A program made the position numbers and the translations under genes. From Anaerolineae bacterium (lineage in GTDB: Bacteria; Chloroflexota; Anaerolineae; Aggregatilineales; Aggregatilineaceae), in the NCBI GenBank assembly GCA_018432315.1, contig JAHDLB010000026.1, positions 1 through 64,000 of the forward strand: a stretch of DNA of 64,000 nt, given 5' to 3'. The number at the start of each line of letters is the position of its first letter. Within the stretch, counting starts at the first letter, position 1. The notes below the pieces were generated by a model. It was given only the letters and a program-made list of their open reading frames with translations. It had not been told where the DNA came from and ran no database searches. This document shows positions 18,870 through 26,401 of this stretch, piece by piece.

Positions 18870-19526
18870 TCAAAACACTTCCAGGTTCGTGTGCGGCAGC
18901 CCCAGCAGGGTCTTGGCCGTCTGCCAGCCCGTGGCGAGCACCTCGCGGGCCAGCCCCCAGGCTTTTTCACCGGCGTCCAGCGGCGGGGTCGTGCGCTGGG
19001 CCGGGCTGGGCCACACCGGCACGCCGTGCTCGGTGAACAGCCACGTCGCTCGCCACAGGTGAAAATCGTCGGTGACCAGCACCGCGCTCGTCCAGCCGCG
19101 CGCCCGCATGATGGCCGCGGATTCAATGGCGTTCTCCTCGGTGCTGCGGCTGCGCTCCTCGACCACGATGGCCCCGGCGGGCACGCCCTCGCGTCGGGCG
19201 ACCCGCGCGCAGCGCCCGCCCTCGGAGATCGGCTCGTGGGCGGCATACGCGCCCGAACACAAGATGGCCGGGGCGTAGCCCTGGTGATACAGCGCCACGG
19301 CGTGCAGCGTGCGGCGGGTCGTGCCCGCCTCGCCGCCGCCCAACACGATGATCACGTCCGCGGCCCGCGCGCGGTCGGCAGTCCCGTAGCGGGCGATGAT
19401 GATCGCCAGCCCCAGCAGGCTCAGCACGCCCCCGGCCCCGATCGCGGCGGCGCCCCACAGCAGGCGGCGCGGCCAGCCCGTCGCCCGCGCCGGCGGCTCA
19501 GTAGGGGAATGCGTCGAGAAAGGCAT
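18870..19526 (-). CDS. DUF218 (YdcF/SanA/ElyC) family membrane protein
   Basis: A 218-residue protein with one N-terminal membrane helix (residues ~22-45) and an extracytoplasmic DUF218 domain. Family motifs are ADVIIVLGGGEAGTTRRTLHAV, AILCSGAYA, EERSRSTEENAIESA, and AVLVTDDFHLWRA. Members in E. coli (ElyC, SanA) affect envelope integrity and peptidoglycan precursor handling. The start overlaps the end of the upstream lipoprotein gene by 29 nt, which indicates an operon with coupled translation. Confidence 0.88.
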   Translation of the reverse strand: MPFSTHSPTEPPARATGWPRRLLWGAAAIGAGGVLSLLGLAIIIARYGTADRARAADVIIVLGGGEAGTTRRTLHAVALYHQGYAPAILCSGAYAAHEPISEGGRCARVARREGVPAGAIVVEERSRSTEENAIESAAIMRARGWTSAVLVTDDFHLWRATWLFTEHGVPVWPSPAQRTTPPLDAGEKAWGLAREVLATGWQTAKTLLGLPHTNLEVF

Positions 19527-20040
19527 TCAGCGCCTCCAGGTCGCCGGTGGTGCGGGCCATGAACGCCCACTCTTCGCGGCTCCACACGGCCAGGTAGCCC
19601 CCGTGCCGGTCCTGTGCCGCGCCGAACGCCGTCCGCGCCCCGACTTCGGGCGTGCCCAGCACGGTTCGCAGCGCGGCGGAATCGAGCGTATATGTCACCA
19701 GATGGGCTGCTTCGGCGGGCGTATCGTAGCGGTAGGCGGTCAGGACGATCTGCCGGTCGCCCTGGGTATAGGTCGCCTGCAGCCCGCCGGTCTGCACGGC
19801 GGTGGCGTGGCCGGTCATGCGGCGGCGCACGAACTCGCCCGCCGAGAACGGCGCCTCGAAACTGAACGGATCGCCGGACGGCAGCGGGCGCTCGCGCGGG
19901 GTGGGCAGCCGCTCGGTCACGGCTCCGGCCCCACCACCCGCGGGCGACTCCCCGGATGGCGTCCCGTCGCCATCCGAGCCGCACCCGGCCAGCGCGATCG
20001 CGATGATCGCCACGCCAAACAGCCACCCCAAACGCGCCAT
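19498..20040 (-). CDS. Lipoprotein of unknown function
   Basis: A 180-residue lipoprotein with signal peptide and lipobox (IALAGC) followed by a low-complexity Gly/Ser/Asp spacer. The folded part begins near residue 65 and includes TYTQGDRQIVLTAYRYDTPAEAAHL, which reads as a beta-rich domain; the exact family is not recognised. The start is set at ATG 20040, with GGAGG 5 nt upstream; the reading frame continues further upstream without a signal-like sequence. It overlaps the DUF218 gene by 29 nt, so the two probably work together at the envelope. Confidence 0.75.
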   Translation of the reverse strand: MARLGWLFGVAIIAIALAGCGSDGDGTPSGESPAGGGAGAVTERLPTPRERPLPSGDPFSFEAPFSAGEFVRRRMTGHATAVQTGGLQATYTQGDRQIVLTAYRYDTPAEAAHLVTYTLDSAALRTVLGTPEVGARTAFGAAQDRHGGYLAVWSREEWAFMARTTGDLEALNAFLDAFPY

Positions 20041-20162
20041 ACCGCCCTCCGCCATGGCCTGATGATCTGGAGACACTTTTAACACCACCCGGCCCCTGGC
20101 GCAAGAGGGCGATCCTACGGACTCCCACCGCCGCCCGGCGAACAACAGTCGGGAAAACGTCA

Positions 20163-20191
20163 TTGCCAGGCCCGCGCCAGGTCTTTATACT
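20163..20191 (+). promoter_or_regulatory. Promoter for the FHA protein gene
   Basis: TTGCCA (20163-20168), a 17-nt spacer, then TATACT (20186-20191): a near-consensus housekeeping promoter. It decides the start of the next gene, because candidate codons at or before the -10 cannot be translated from this transcript. Confidence 0.75.
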
Positions 20192-20225
20192 AGGGTATAT
20201 CGTCATTCCTGAGGAAATTCGACTC

Positions 20226-20951
20226 GTGGAAATCGTGATCTTACTCGTCGTGGCGCTGGGCGGCATGGCGGCATTCTTCGCCGGCGCCGTGTTGTTGTAT
20301 TTCTACCTGCGTTCGGGCCGTGGGGGCGACTATTACGACGACGAGCCGGTCGTCTATGGCAACCTGGTCCAATGCCCGCACTGTGGGTACATGAATCCGC
20401 TGGAGAGCGCGGCGTGCCTCAACTGCCGGCAGCCCTTACCGCGCCCGGCGGGCTACCCCGCTCCGGCCAATTACGCGCCGCCCGCGCCCCAGCCACAGCC
20501 CCAACCCCAGACGCGCATGATGCCCACGCCCGCGCCGGGCGTCAATCCCGCGCCGGTGCCCAGCCCGGCCTCGCTGGAGCGCACGATGCCCGGCCAGAAA
20601 TCCGAGCCGGCGCCCGTACCGCGCCCGGCTCCGGTCGCCAACCGGCCCGCGGGGATGCCCCACACCTGGCTCGAAGGCGCGCGCGGCGCGTTCCAGGGAC
20701 AGACGGCGGTCGTCTCGCAGTTGGATACGCTCGTCGGGCGCTCGACCGTGTGCGACGTGCAGATCTACGATCCGAAGGTGTCGCGCCGCCACTTCCAGAT
20801 CCGGTTCGCCAACGGCGCGTTCTTCCTGCAGGACCAGGGCAGCACGCGGGGAACCCGCATCAACGGCGAGCAGGTCAAGGCCCAGCGCCTGCACAGCGGC
20901 GACCGGATCACGCTGGGCGACTCCGAGCTGATCTTTCACGTCGAAACCTGA
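20226..20951 (+). CDS. Membrane-anchored zinc-ribbon and FHA-domain protein
   Basis: A 241-residue protein with one N-terminal helix (residues ~3-27), a double-Cys zinc ribbon (CPHCGYMNP...CLNC near 50-70), a long Pro/Gln/Ala linker (~75-150), and an FHA domain (~170-240). The FHA core is visible as LVGRSTVCDVQI, SRRHFQI, DQGSTRGTRINGE. FHA domains bind phosphothreonine, so a partner of a Ser/Thr kinase such as that at 44095-45729 is likely. The GTG at 20226 is chosen because GAGGAAAT precedes it and the promoter places transcription start near 20198. Upstream codons in the same frame fall in the promoter. Confidence 0.85.
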   Translation: MEIVILLVVALGGMAAFFAGAVLLYFYLRSGRGGDYYDDEPVVYGNLVQCPHCGYMNPLESAACLNCRQPLPRPAGYPAPANYAPPAPQPQPQPQTRMMPTPAPGVNPAPVPSPASLERTMPGQKSEPAPVPRPAPVANRPAGMPHTWLEGARGAFQGQTAVVSQLDTLVGRSTVCDVQIYDPKVSRRHFQIRFANGAFFLQDQGSTRGTRINGEQVKAQRLHSGDRITLGDSELIFHVET

Positions 20952-20993
20952 TCGCGGCTGGCCTATCCGCGCGCAAGCAGGCCAGCGCGCCCG

Positions 20994-21023
20994 TTGTCAC
21001 CCGGCGGGCCGATGGGTTAGCAT
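20994..21023 (+). promoter_or_regulatory. Promoter for the NarL-type regulator, leaderless spacing
   Basis: TTGTCA (20994-20999), 18-nt spacer, TAGCAT (21018-21023), then 7 nt to the ATG at 21031. No Shine-Dalgarno separates them, so transcription would begin at the start codon. Confidence 0.6.
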
Positions 21024-21030
21024 CTCGATC

Positions 21031-21648
21031 ATGAGCGATGTGCGCGTGTTGATCCTGGCGGACGATCCGCTGGCGCGGGCCGGGCTGGCCGCGCTGTTGG
21101 GCGACCAACCGGGGATCGCCATCACCGGGCAGGCCGCGCCCGGCGACGATCTACCCGGCGGGCTGGACGTCTATCGCCCGGACGCAGTCGTGTGGGACCT
21201 GGGCTGGGATTCCGGCCCCATCCCCGAGGCGCTGCTCGACTGGGCCGAGGATGGCCCGCCGGTGGTGGCGCTGGTCGCGGACGAAACGGGGGCCGCCGAA
21301 GCGTGGACGGCAGGGGCGCGCGCCGTGCTGCCGCGCAGCGTCCCAGCGGAGACGCTCGTCGCCGCGCTGGGGGCGGCGGCGCACGGTCTGGCCGTGCTCG
21401 ATCCCGCGCTGGCGGACGGGCTGCCGTTGGCGCGCCCAGCGGCGCCTCCCGCCGAGCTGACCGCGCGCGAGTTGGACGTGCTGCGCCTGCTGGCCGAGGG
21501 TCTGCCCAACAAGGCCATCGCCCAGCGGCTGGCGATCAGCGAGCACACGGTCAAATTCCACCTCAACGCCATCCTGGGTAAGCTGGGCGCCCAGAGCCGC
21601 ACCGAGGCCGTCGTCCTGGCGATTCGCCGGGGGCTGATCGGCGTGTGA
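21031..21648 (+). CDS. NarL/FixJ-type response regulator with atypical receiver
   Basis: A 205-residue regulator. The N-terminal receiver keeps the acidic pair (LADDP) and a possible phosphoacceptor Asp in VVWDLGW, but the conserved Lys position reads LPRSVPAE (Arg), so phosphorylation may be altered. The C-terminal LuxR-type HTH is canonical: LTARELDVLRLLAEGLPNKA, then RLAISEHTVKFHLNAILGKL. It binds DNA as a dimer. No histidine kinase is adjacent. The start has no Shine-Dalgarno and fits a leaderless transcript. The gene lies between the FHA protein and the SLOG protein on the same strand. Confidence 0.88.
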   Translation: MSDVRVLILADDPLARAGLAALLGDQPGIAITGQAAPGDDLPGGLDVYRPDAVVWDLGWDSGPIPEALLDWAEDGPPVVALVADETGAAEAWTAGARAVLPRSVPAETLVAALGAAAHGLAVLDPALADGLPLARPAAPPAELTARELDVLRLLAEGLPNKAIAQRLAISEHTVKFHLNAILGKLGAQSRTEAVVLAIRRGLIGV

Positions 21649-21738
21649 GGCCCGCTCCCCCCCACATTTGCGGGCGTGCGCGAACCGGCAAACCGGCCCA
21701 TAATAGAGGCACCGAATCCCGCTGCAAGGACACGTACC

Positions 21739-22482
21739 ATGCGACCCACGCGCCAGCCGTTCCACATCCCGTTTCGCGCCGGGGCCATCGCCCAGGCCGT
21801 TCGTGTGCCACCGAACGTCGACCCGGCGCGGGCCCTGGATGCGCTGCGCCTGCCGCCCTTTCGCGGCGTGATCGTCATGCACGGCGGCGCGGGCGGCATG
21901 TCGCCCGAGGACGTGGGCACGGTGCGTCGGGCGCTGATCGCCGGGCTGGCGCCGGTCGCCCAGCAGAGCCGGCTGTTGATCATCGACGGCGGCACGCGGG
22001 CGGGCGCGATGCAGGCCATGGGCGACGCGCGCGCCGCCGTGGGCGGGACGTACCCGCTGCTGGGCGTGTGCCCGGCGGGCGCGGTGAGCTATCCCGGCGG
22101 CCCGGCTCCGTCCGAGGAGCGCGCCCCGCTCGACGCGGGCCACACACATTTTCTGCTGGTCGAGGGCGATCAATTCGGCGTGGAATCGGCGCTGTTGGTC
22201 GGGCTGCTGCGGGCCAGCGGCAAACCCGCCGCGGCGCTGATCGTCAACGGCGGCGAGATCGTGGAACGCGAGCTGGCGGCTCACCTGGAAGGCGGCAGCC
22301 CGGTGGTGGTGCTCGGCGGGTCGGGCCGGCTGGCCGACCAACTGGCCGATCCCGCCAGCGAAACGCGGGCCGCGTTGCCCGCCGCGGCCCACCTCGACAC
22401 CATCGACGTAAACGACCCGGCAGCCCTGCGCGCGCGGCTGGCGCGCCTGTTCGATCAGCCGCCCGGATCGGGCACTTCGTAA
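21739..22482 (+). CDS. SLOG superfamily protein, prokaryotic LSDAT-like
   Basis: A 247-residue Rossmann-like protein. The features GVIVMHGGAGGM, LLIIDGGTRAGAMQAMG, TYPLLGVCPAGAVSYPGG, LDAGHTHFLLVEGDQFGVES, and VVVLGGSGRLADQLAD match the LSDAT domain related to the ligand-sensing part of TRPM channels. Such domains bind nucleotides or nucleotide derivatives. No enzymatic partner domain is fused. The ATG has AAGGA 8 nt upstream, and CATAAT about 35 nt upstream is a possible -10. The 3' end overlaps the convergent glycosyltransferase gene by 28 nt. Confidence 0.75.
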   Translation: MRPTRQPFHIPFRAGAIAQAVRVPPNVDPARALDALRLPPFRGVIVMHGGAGGMSPEDVGTVRRALIAGLAPVAQQSRLLIIDGGTRAGAMQAMGDARAAVGGTYPLLGVCPAGAVSYPGGPAPSEERAPLDAGHTHFLLVEGDQFGVESALLVGLLRASGKPAAALIVNGGEIVERELAAHLEGGSPVVVLGGSGRLADQLADPASETRAALPAAAHLDTIDVNDPAALRARLARLFDQPPGSGTS

Positions 22483-24065
22483 GTAAATTCCCCGTTCACG
22501 AAGAACAGTTTTTCACGGTCCCGCCACTGGGCCAGCAGCGTGTCCAGGTTGCTCTGATCCGGGTCGCGCGCCAGCACGACGTCGCTGTCCAGGTACGGAT
22601 CGGTGACGGCCATCAGCGCGGCGACGTCGCGCCAGTGATGCACGCCCCACATGATCACGACCAGCGGCCTGTCCGGCTCGCGGCGCAGGCGGTTGACCTC
22701 GTCGAGATTCGCCTGGGAAATGCGCCCGAACCCGCGCAGCGGCTCCAGGCGGGCCGGGGCGAAGACGATCAGCGAGTAGGCGACCAGCGCCCCCAGCGCG
22801 CCATAGACGGCCCAGGCAGGCCGGAAGCCGGTCACGGCGCGGCGCGCCAGCCGGTCCGCCAGCCGGGCCAGCCCGGTCACGCCCACCGCGCAGACCAGGA
22901 TCACCGCGGTCAGGGCTTCGTAATAGTAGCGCGCGCTGTACAGGCTCCCGCCGATCCAGTAGGCGACGTAGGCCACAACCAGGCTCGCCGGCAGCGCGGC
23001 CAGCAGCCACGTCCAGCGCCGCCGCCCGCCCATCAGCAGGCCCAGCGGGACGAGCAGCCAGCTATAGCCCCGCCCACTGGACCCGCAGGCGTTCGCCGCC
23101 AGATCGACCTCGTCCGGCGCGGGCGCGGCCCAGCCGAACAGGTCGCGCGCGGCGCAGCGCAGATCGGTCTTCGTGTGGCGCCAGCCCTTTTCGAGCGTGT
23201 GGCCGTAGCGCCCGTGATCGTCGCCGAAGCCGACCTTGTCATAGTCCCACACGCGCAGGTACAGGTTGGTGTCGTCGTCGCCGCGCACGAAGCGCCCCAG
23301 GTACGCCGGGAACGACTCGCCCGGCGGCCCGCTGACACGGTAGTTGAACCACGGCCAGATCAGCCCGACCAGCAGCGCCGCCCCGGCCACGGCTGCCAGC
23401 GGCCGCAGCAGGCGCTCCCGCCACGCCCGCCGGACTCCGCGCCACAGCACGCGCCCGGCGAAATAGGCGACGAATGGCGCAGCGATTCCGGCGGCGGTGA
23501 ACGGGCGCGTGATCAGCACCACGCCGAGCGCGGCTCCCGCCACCGCGCCCCACAGCAGAGCGCGCCGCCCGCGCTCCACGCGCCACAGGCCGAACACGAA
23601 CAGCGTGGTGAAGAACAGCGCCGCGGTGTGGCCCATCAGCGTGCCGTTGATCAGCAGCGCCGCCGGACTGATCGCCGTCAGCAGGGCGGCGACGGCTCCC
23701 GTGGCCGGGTCGTAGATCTCGCGCCCCAGCCGGTAGACGAGCGCGACGACCAGCATCGCCAGCCACGCGTTGACGATCCACGGCTGGCCCAGCCGGGCGC
23801 CGGGCGCCAGCAGCAGCGGCCAGCCGGGCGTGTACTTCCCAAAGCGGCGGTTGCCATCGTTGACCAGGAAGGGCTGCCAGTAGGCGCGGATCGGCTTCGG
23901 CGTTTCGATATGCGTCTCGCCGCGCGCGAAGATGCGCGCCTGGTAGAGATACGCGAATTCGTCTTCGAGATGGGGCAGGCGGTCGAAGATCGCGCGGCTG
24001 ACCACCGCCGACGCGCCAAATGCGAACCAGGCACAGAGCAAGGTGAGGAGGGCTGCACGTTTCAT
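22455..24065 (-). CDS. Multi-pass membrane glycosyltransferase-like protein (GT39-like)
   Basis: A 536-residue GT-C-type membrane protein. The first helix is followed by a loop with LPHLEDEFAYLYQARIF, which carries the acidic motif (EDE) typical of catalytic loops in protein-mannosyltransferase-like enzymes. About ten more helices follow, and the C-terminal ~110 residues form a soluble domain (VVIMWGVHHWRDVAALM, REKLFFVNGEFTYEV). It shares topology with 435-1832, but I see little sequence identity by eye. There is no Shine-Dalgarno; TATAAT lies 8 nt before the ATG, so a leaderless message is likely. Substrates are unknown. Confidence 0.7.
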   Translation of the reverse strand: MKRAALLTLLCAWFAFGASAVVSRAIFDRLPHLEDEFAYLYQARIFARGETHIETPKPIRAYWQPFLVNDGNRRFGKYTPGWPLLLAPGARLGQPWIVNAWLAMLVVALVYRLGREIYDPATGAVAALLTAISPAALLINGTLMGHTAALFFTTLFVFGLWRVERGRRALLWGAVAGAALGVVLITRPFTAAGIAAPFVAYFAGRVLWRGVRRAWRERLLRPLAAVAGAALLVGLIWPWFNYRVSGPPGESFPAYLGRFVRGDDDTNLYLRVWDYDKVGFGDDHGRYGHTLEKGWRHTKTDLRCAARDLFGWAAPAPDEVDLAANACGSSGRGYSWLLVPLGLLMGGRRRWTWLLAALPASLVVAYVAYWIGGSLYSARYYYEALTAVILVCAVGVTGLARLADRLARRAVTGFRPAWAVYGALGALVAYSLIVFAPARLEPLRGFGRISQANLDEVNRLRREPDRPLVVIMWGVHHWRDVAALMAVTDPYLDSDVVLARDPDQSNLDTLLAQWRDREKLFFVNGEFTYEVPDPGG

Positions 24066-24073
24066 GGGGGGCG

Positions 24074-24079
24074 ATTATA
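24074..24079 (-). promoter_or_regulatory. -10 box TATAAT with leaderless spacing
   Basis: Perfect TATAAT on the minus strand ends 8 nt (cgcccccc) before the ATG at 24065. A T-rich tract 16-18 nt upstream is a weak -35. Confidence 0.55.
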
Positions 24080-24132
24080 CGGCAAACCACGCGTGTTAAA
24101 AAGATTTAGCCGCCGCCGCGCGCCATTTGCGC

Positions 24133-24138
24133 TACACT
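24133..24138 (+). promoter_or_regulatory. -10 box TACACT for the inositol-phosphatase-like gene
   Basis: TACACT lies 46 nt before the GTG at 24185. It is only 4 nt before the in-frame ATG at 24143, which argues against that ATG being the start. Confidence 0.5.
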
Positions 24139-24184
24139 CTGGATGTATTCGTACATTCGACAGCTATCAGGAGAAAACAACCGC

Positions 24185-24988
24185 GTGAGCGTTGCACTGG
24201 ACAGCAAACTCGACATCGACGCCATCCGCGACTGGATCGGCGAGGCGGGCGACGTCGCCCGGCACTATTTCGGCCACGTGCGGGCCGAGTGGAAAGGCAT
24301 TGGCGATCCCGTCACCGCCGCCGACCGCGAGATCGAGCAGCTCCTCACGGCGCGCATTCAGGACGCGCACCCCGATCACGGCATCATCGGCGAGGAATAC
24401 GGCAGCCACACCCCGGACCGCGAGTACCTGTGGACCATCGACCCGATCGACGGCACGCGCGTCTTCGTGGAAGGACTGCCCACCTGGAGCATCACGATCG
24501 CGCTGCTGCACCGGCGAACCCCGGTCTTCGGGCTGATCTACCTGCCGATGATCGACGACTGGACGTATACCGACGGCGACGATGTGATCCACAACGGCGA
24601 GTCGATCCGCGACCGGCTGGCTTCGTCATGGGAGCCCGCCTCGTTCGTGATGGCGCGCAGCGACGCCAACGCGACCACCGATATCCGGTTCGGGCGCATC
24701 ATGACGATGGGCAGCACGGCCAGCCACATGGCCTACACCGCGCGCGGCGCGGCGGTCGCCACCATCACCCACGACTCCTACCTGTGGGACGTGGCGGCAG
24801 GGCTGGCGATCACCGCCAGGCAGGGCGGCGAGACGCGCTTCCTCAACGGCGACCTGCTCGACTTCCGGACGCGCGACCTCACCGCGCTGGTCGGCGGGAC
24901 GTACGTCACCGGGCATCCGGACATCGTGCGGCGGCTGATCCCCCTGGTGACGCCGCGCGCCACGCCGATCCAACACCCGGCGTGGTGA
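24185..24988 (+). CDS. Inositol monophosphatase family phosphatase
   Basis: A 267-residue Mg-dependent phosphatase of the IMPase/FBPase/CysQ superfamily. The metal-binding motifs are complete: GIIGEEYG, WTIDPIDGTRVFVEG (DPIDGT), and the C-terminal YLWDVAAGLAI. The substrate may be inositol phosphate, histidinol phosphate or PAP; the sequence alone does not separate these. The GTG at 24185 is preferred because AGGAG stands 10 nt upstream; the ATG at 24143 sits almost on the -10 box. Downstream is a convergent secreted cytochrome gene only 6 nt away. Confidence 0.88.
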   Translation: MSVALDSKLDIDAIRDWIGEAGDVARHYFGHVRAEWKGIGDPVTAADREIEQLLTARIQDAHPDHGIIGEEYGSHTPDREYLWTIDPIDGTRVFVEGLPTWSITIALLHRRTPVFGLIYLPMIDDWTYTDGDDVIHNGESIRDRLASSWEPASFVMARSDANATTDIRFGRIMTMGSTASHMAYTARGAAVATITHDSYLWDVAAGLAITARQGGETRFLNGDLLDFRTRDLTALVGGTYVTGHPDIVRRLIPLVTPRATPIQHPAW

Positions 24989-24994
24989 GCCGCG

Positions 24995-26299
24995 CTAGCG
25001 GAACGTCTGGATATACGCGACCAGGTCGGCGACCTCCTGCCCGGTCAGGTCGAATTCCGGCATCAGCGTCGGGAAGCCGTTCACGATGGTCGTGTGCGGC
25101 TGGGTGATCGATAGCACGAGGTATTCCTGGGCCGTCAGCCCCGGCACGCGGGCCCCCGCTTCGCGCGCCATGACCTCGAGCATCGGCCCCACGCCGGGAG
25201 CATCCGGCTCGCTGGCGTGACACTCCCCGCAGCCAACCTCGACGAACAGCGCCGCGCCCGCTGCCGGGTCCCCGGCCAGCGCGTCGCCATCCTCCGGCGG
25301 AACAAGCCACAGCCGGATCGCGCGATCGGCGCCGCTGGTGGCGATCAGATCGCCGCCCGCGCTGGCATCCAGGCCGGTCACCGCGCCGTCATGCCCGTGC
25401 AGCAGGACGATCAGCTCGCCGGACTCGACGTCCCACACCGTCAGGCTGCCATCGCCGGTCCCGGCGGCCAATAATGCCCCACCAGGGACGAACGCCACGC
25501 GTGTGAAACCGCCCTCCTCCGGCGGCTGGAGCGCCGCGCGGACGTCGCCGCTCGCCACGTCCCACAGCCGCAGCGTGCCATCGTCCAATGCCGCCGCCAG
25601 GATCGCGCCGTCCGGGCTGGCCGCGAGGTGCAGGACCGCCGTCGCACCGTCGCCAAGCTGGCGCGCCTCGCCGCCGGGCACGTCCCACAGCCGGAGCGCG
25701 CCCCCGGCATCCCCAACGGCCAGGGTGTCGCCACCGGGCAGGAACGCCAGCCCGGTCACCGCCCCGGCGCTCCCGTTCAGAGTCGCGATTGAGTCGCCCG
25801 CCGCCAGGTCCCACACCAGGACGCGGCCATCCTCCAGCCCGGCGGCCAGGTGCGCCCCATCCGCATCGAACGCCAGGCGTGTCACGGCGCCCGCGCCCGC
25901 CGCGAGATCGGTGACCGCCTCGCCGGTCGGCAGGTCCCACAGGCGGATCGCGCCCCCGGCATCCCCGGCGGCCACCACGACGCCGCCCGGATGGACCGCC
26001 AGACTCGTCACGTCGAGCAGGGCATCACCGCCGGAGTCGGGCAGCGTGGCGAAGCGCTCGCCGGTAACCGTATCCCAGACCAACACGACCCCGCCGCGCC
26101 CACCGGAGGCCAGGAGCGATCCATCGGGGCCGAACGCCACGCCGGGCGCGGTCTCCGCGGCGCCGGGCAGCGCCGCCGACGTTTCCAAACGCGCGGCAGT
26201 CTCCGGCGTGACCGGTTGCCGCCCGCCGTCGTCTTGTGCGATAACCGGAGATGCGATCAGCGCAGCCAGCGCAAGTAAAGGGAAGATGTGACGTCGCAT
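24995..26299 (-). CDS. Secreted WD40 beta-propeller fused to cytochrome c
   Basis: A 434-residue exported protein. Residues 1-21 are a signal peptide ending VIAQ. Residues ~45-335 are seven WD40-like repeats, each with a G(D/G)xxLAxG and (L/V)WD pattern (for example LAAGLEDGRVLVWDLAAG). A linker leads to a c-type haem domain: CGECH at 357-361 and a probable distal Met in FPTLMPEF. Haem attachment takes place outside the membrane, consistent with the signal peptide. WD40 fused to a mono-haem cytochrome is unusual; it may sense or bind a ligand and transfer an electron. The C-terminal module is shared with the protein at 28343-29653. No Shine-Dalgarno is clear before the ATG. Confidence 0.88.
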   Translation of the reverse strand: MRRHIFPLLALAALIASPVIAQDDGGRQPVTPETAARLETSAALPGAAETAPGVAFGPDGSLLASGGRGGVVLVWDTVTGERFATLPDSGGDALLDVTSLAVHPGGVVVAAGDAGGAIRLWDLPTGEAVTDLAAGAGAVTRLAFDADGAHLAAGLEDGRVLVWDLAAGDSIATLNGSAGAVTGLAFLPGGDTLAVGDAGGALRLWDVPGGEARQLGDGATAVLHLAASPDGAILAAALDDGTLRLWDVASGDVRAALQPPEEGGFTRVAFVPGGALLAAGTGDGSLTVWDVESGELIVLLHGHDGAVTGLDASAGGDLIATSGADRAIRLWLVPPEDGDALAGDPAAGAALFVEVGCGECHASEPDAPGVGPMLEVMAREAGARVPGLTAQEYLVLSITQPHTTIVNGFPTLMPEFDLTGQEVADLVAYIQTFR

Positions 26300-26338
26300 G
26301 TCTTGTGTGCAGCCTCATCGACTCGGGGACTATACTTC

Positions 26339-26344
26339 ATTGTA
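26339..26344 (-). promoter_or_regulatory. -10 box TACAAT for the WD40-cytochrome gene
   Basis: TACAAT on the minus strand, 39 nt before the ATG at 26299. TATACT at 26331-26336 on the plus strand could serve the divergent DUF362 gene, but no suitable -35 is seen. Confidence 0.4.
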
Positions 26345-26401
26345 TCATCAGAATTTCCGCGGTATGGTAAGCACGCTCCCAGTGAGTAGACAAGGATTGG
26401 C

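Noticed and set aside
24143-24184. ATG 24143 as start of the inositol-phosphatase-like gene
   Set aside because: It lies 4 nt after a -10 box and has no ribosome site; GTG 24185 has AGGAG upstream.
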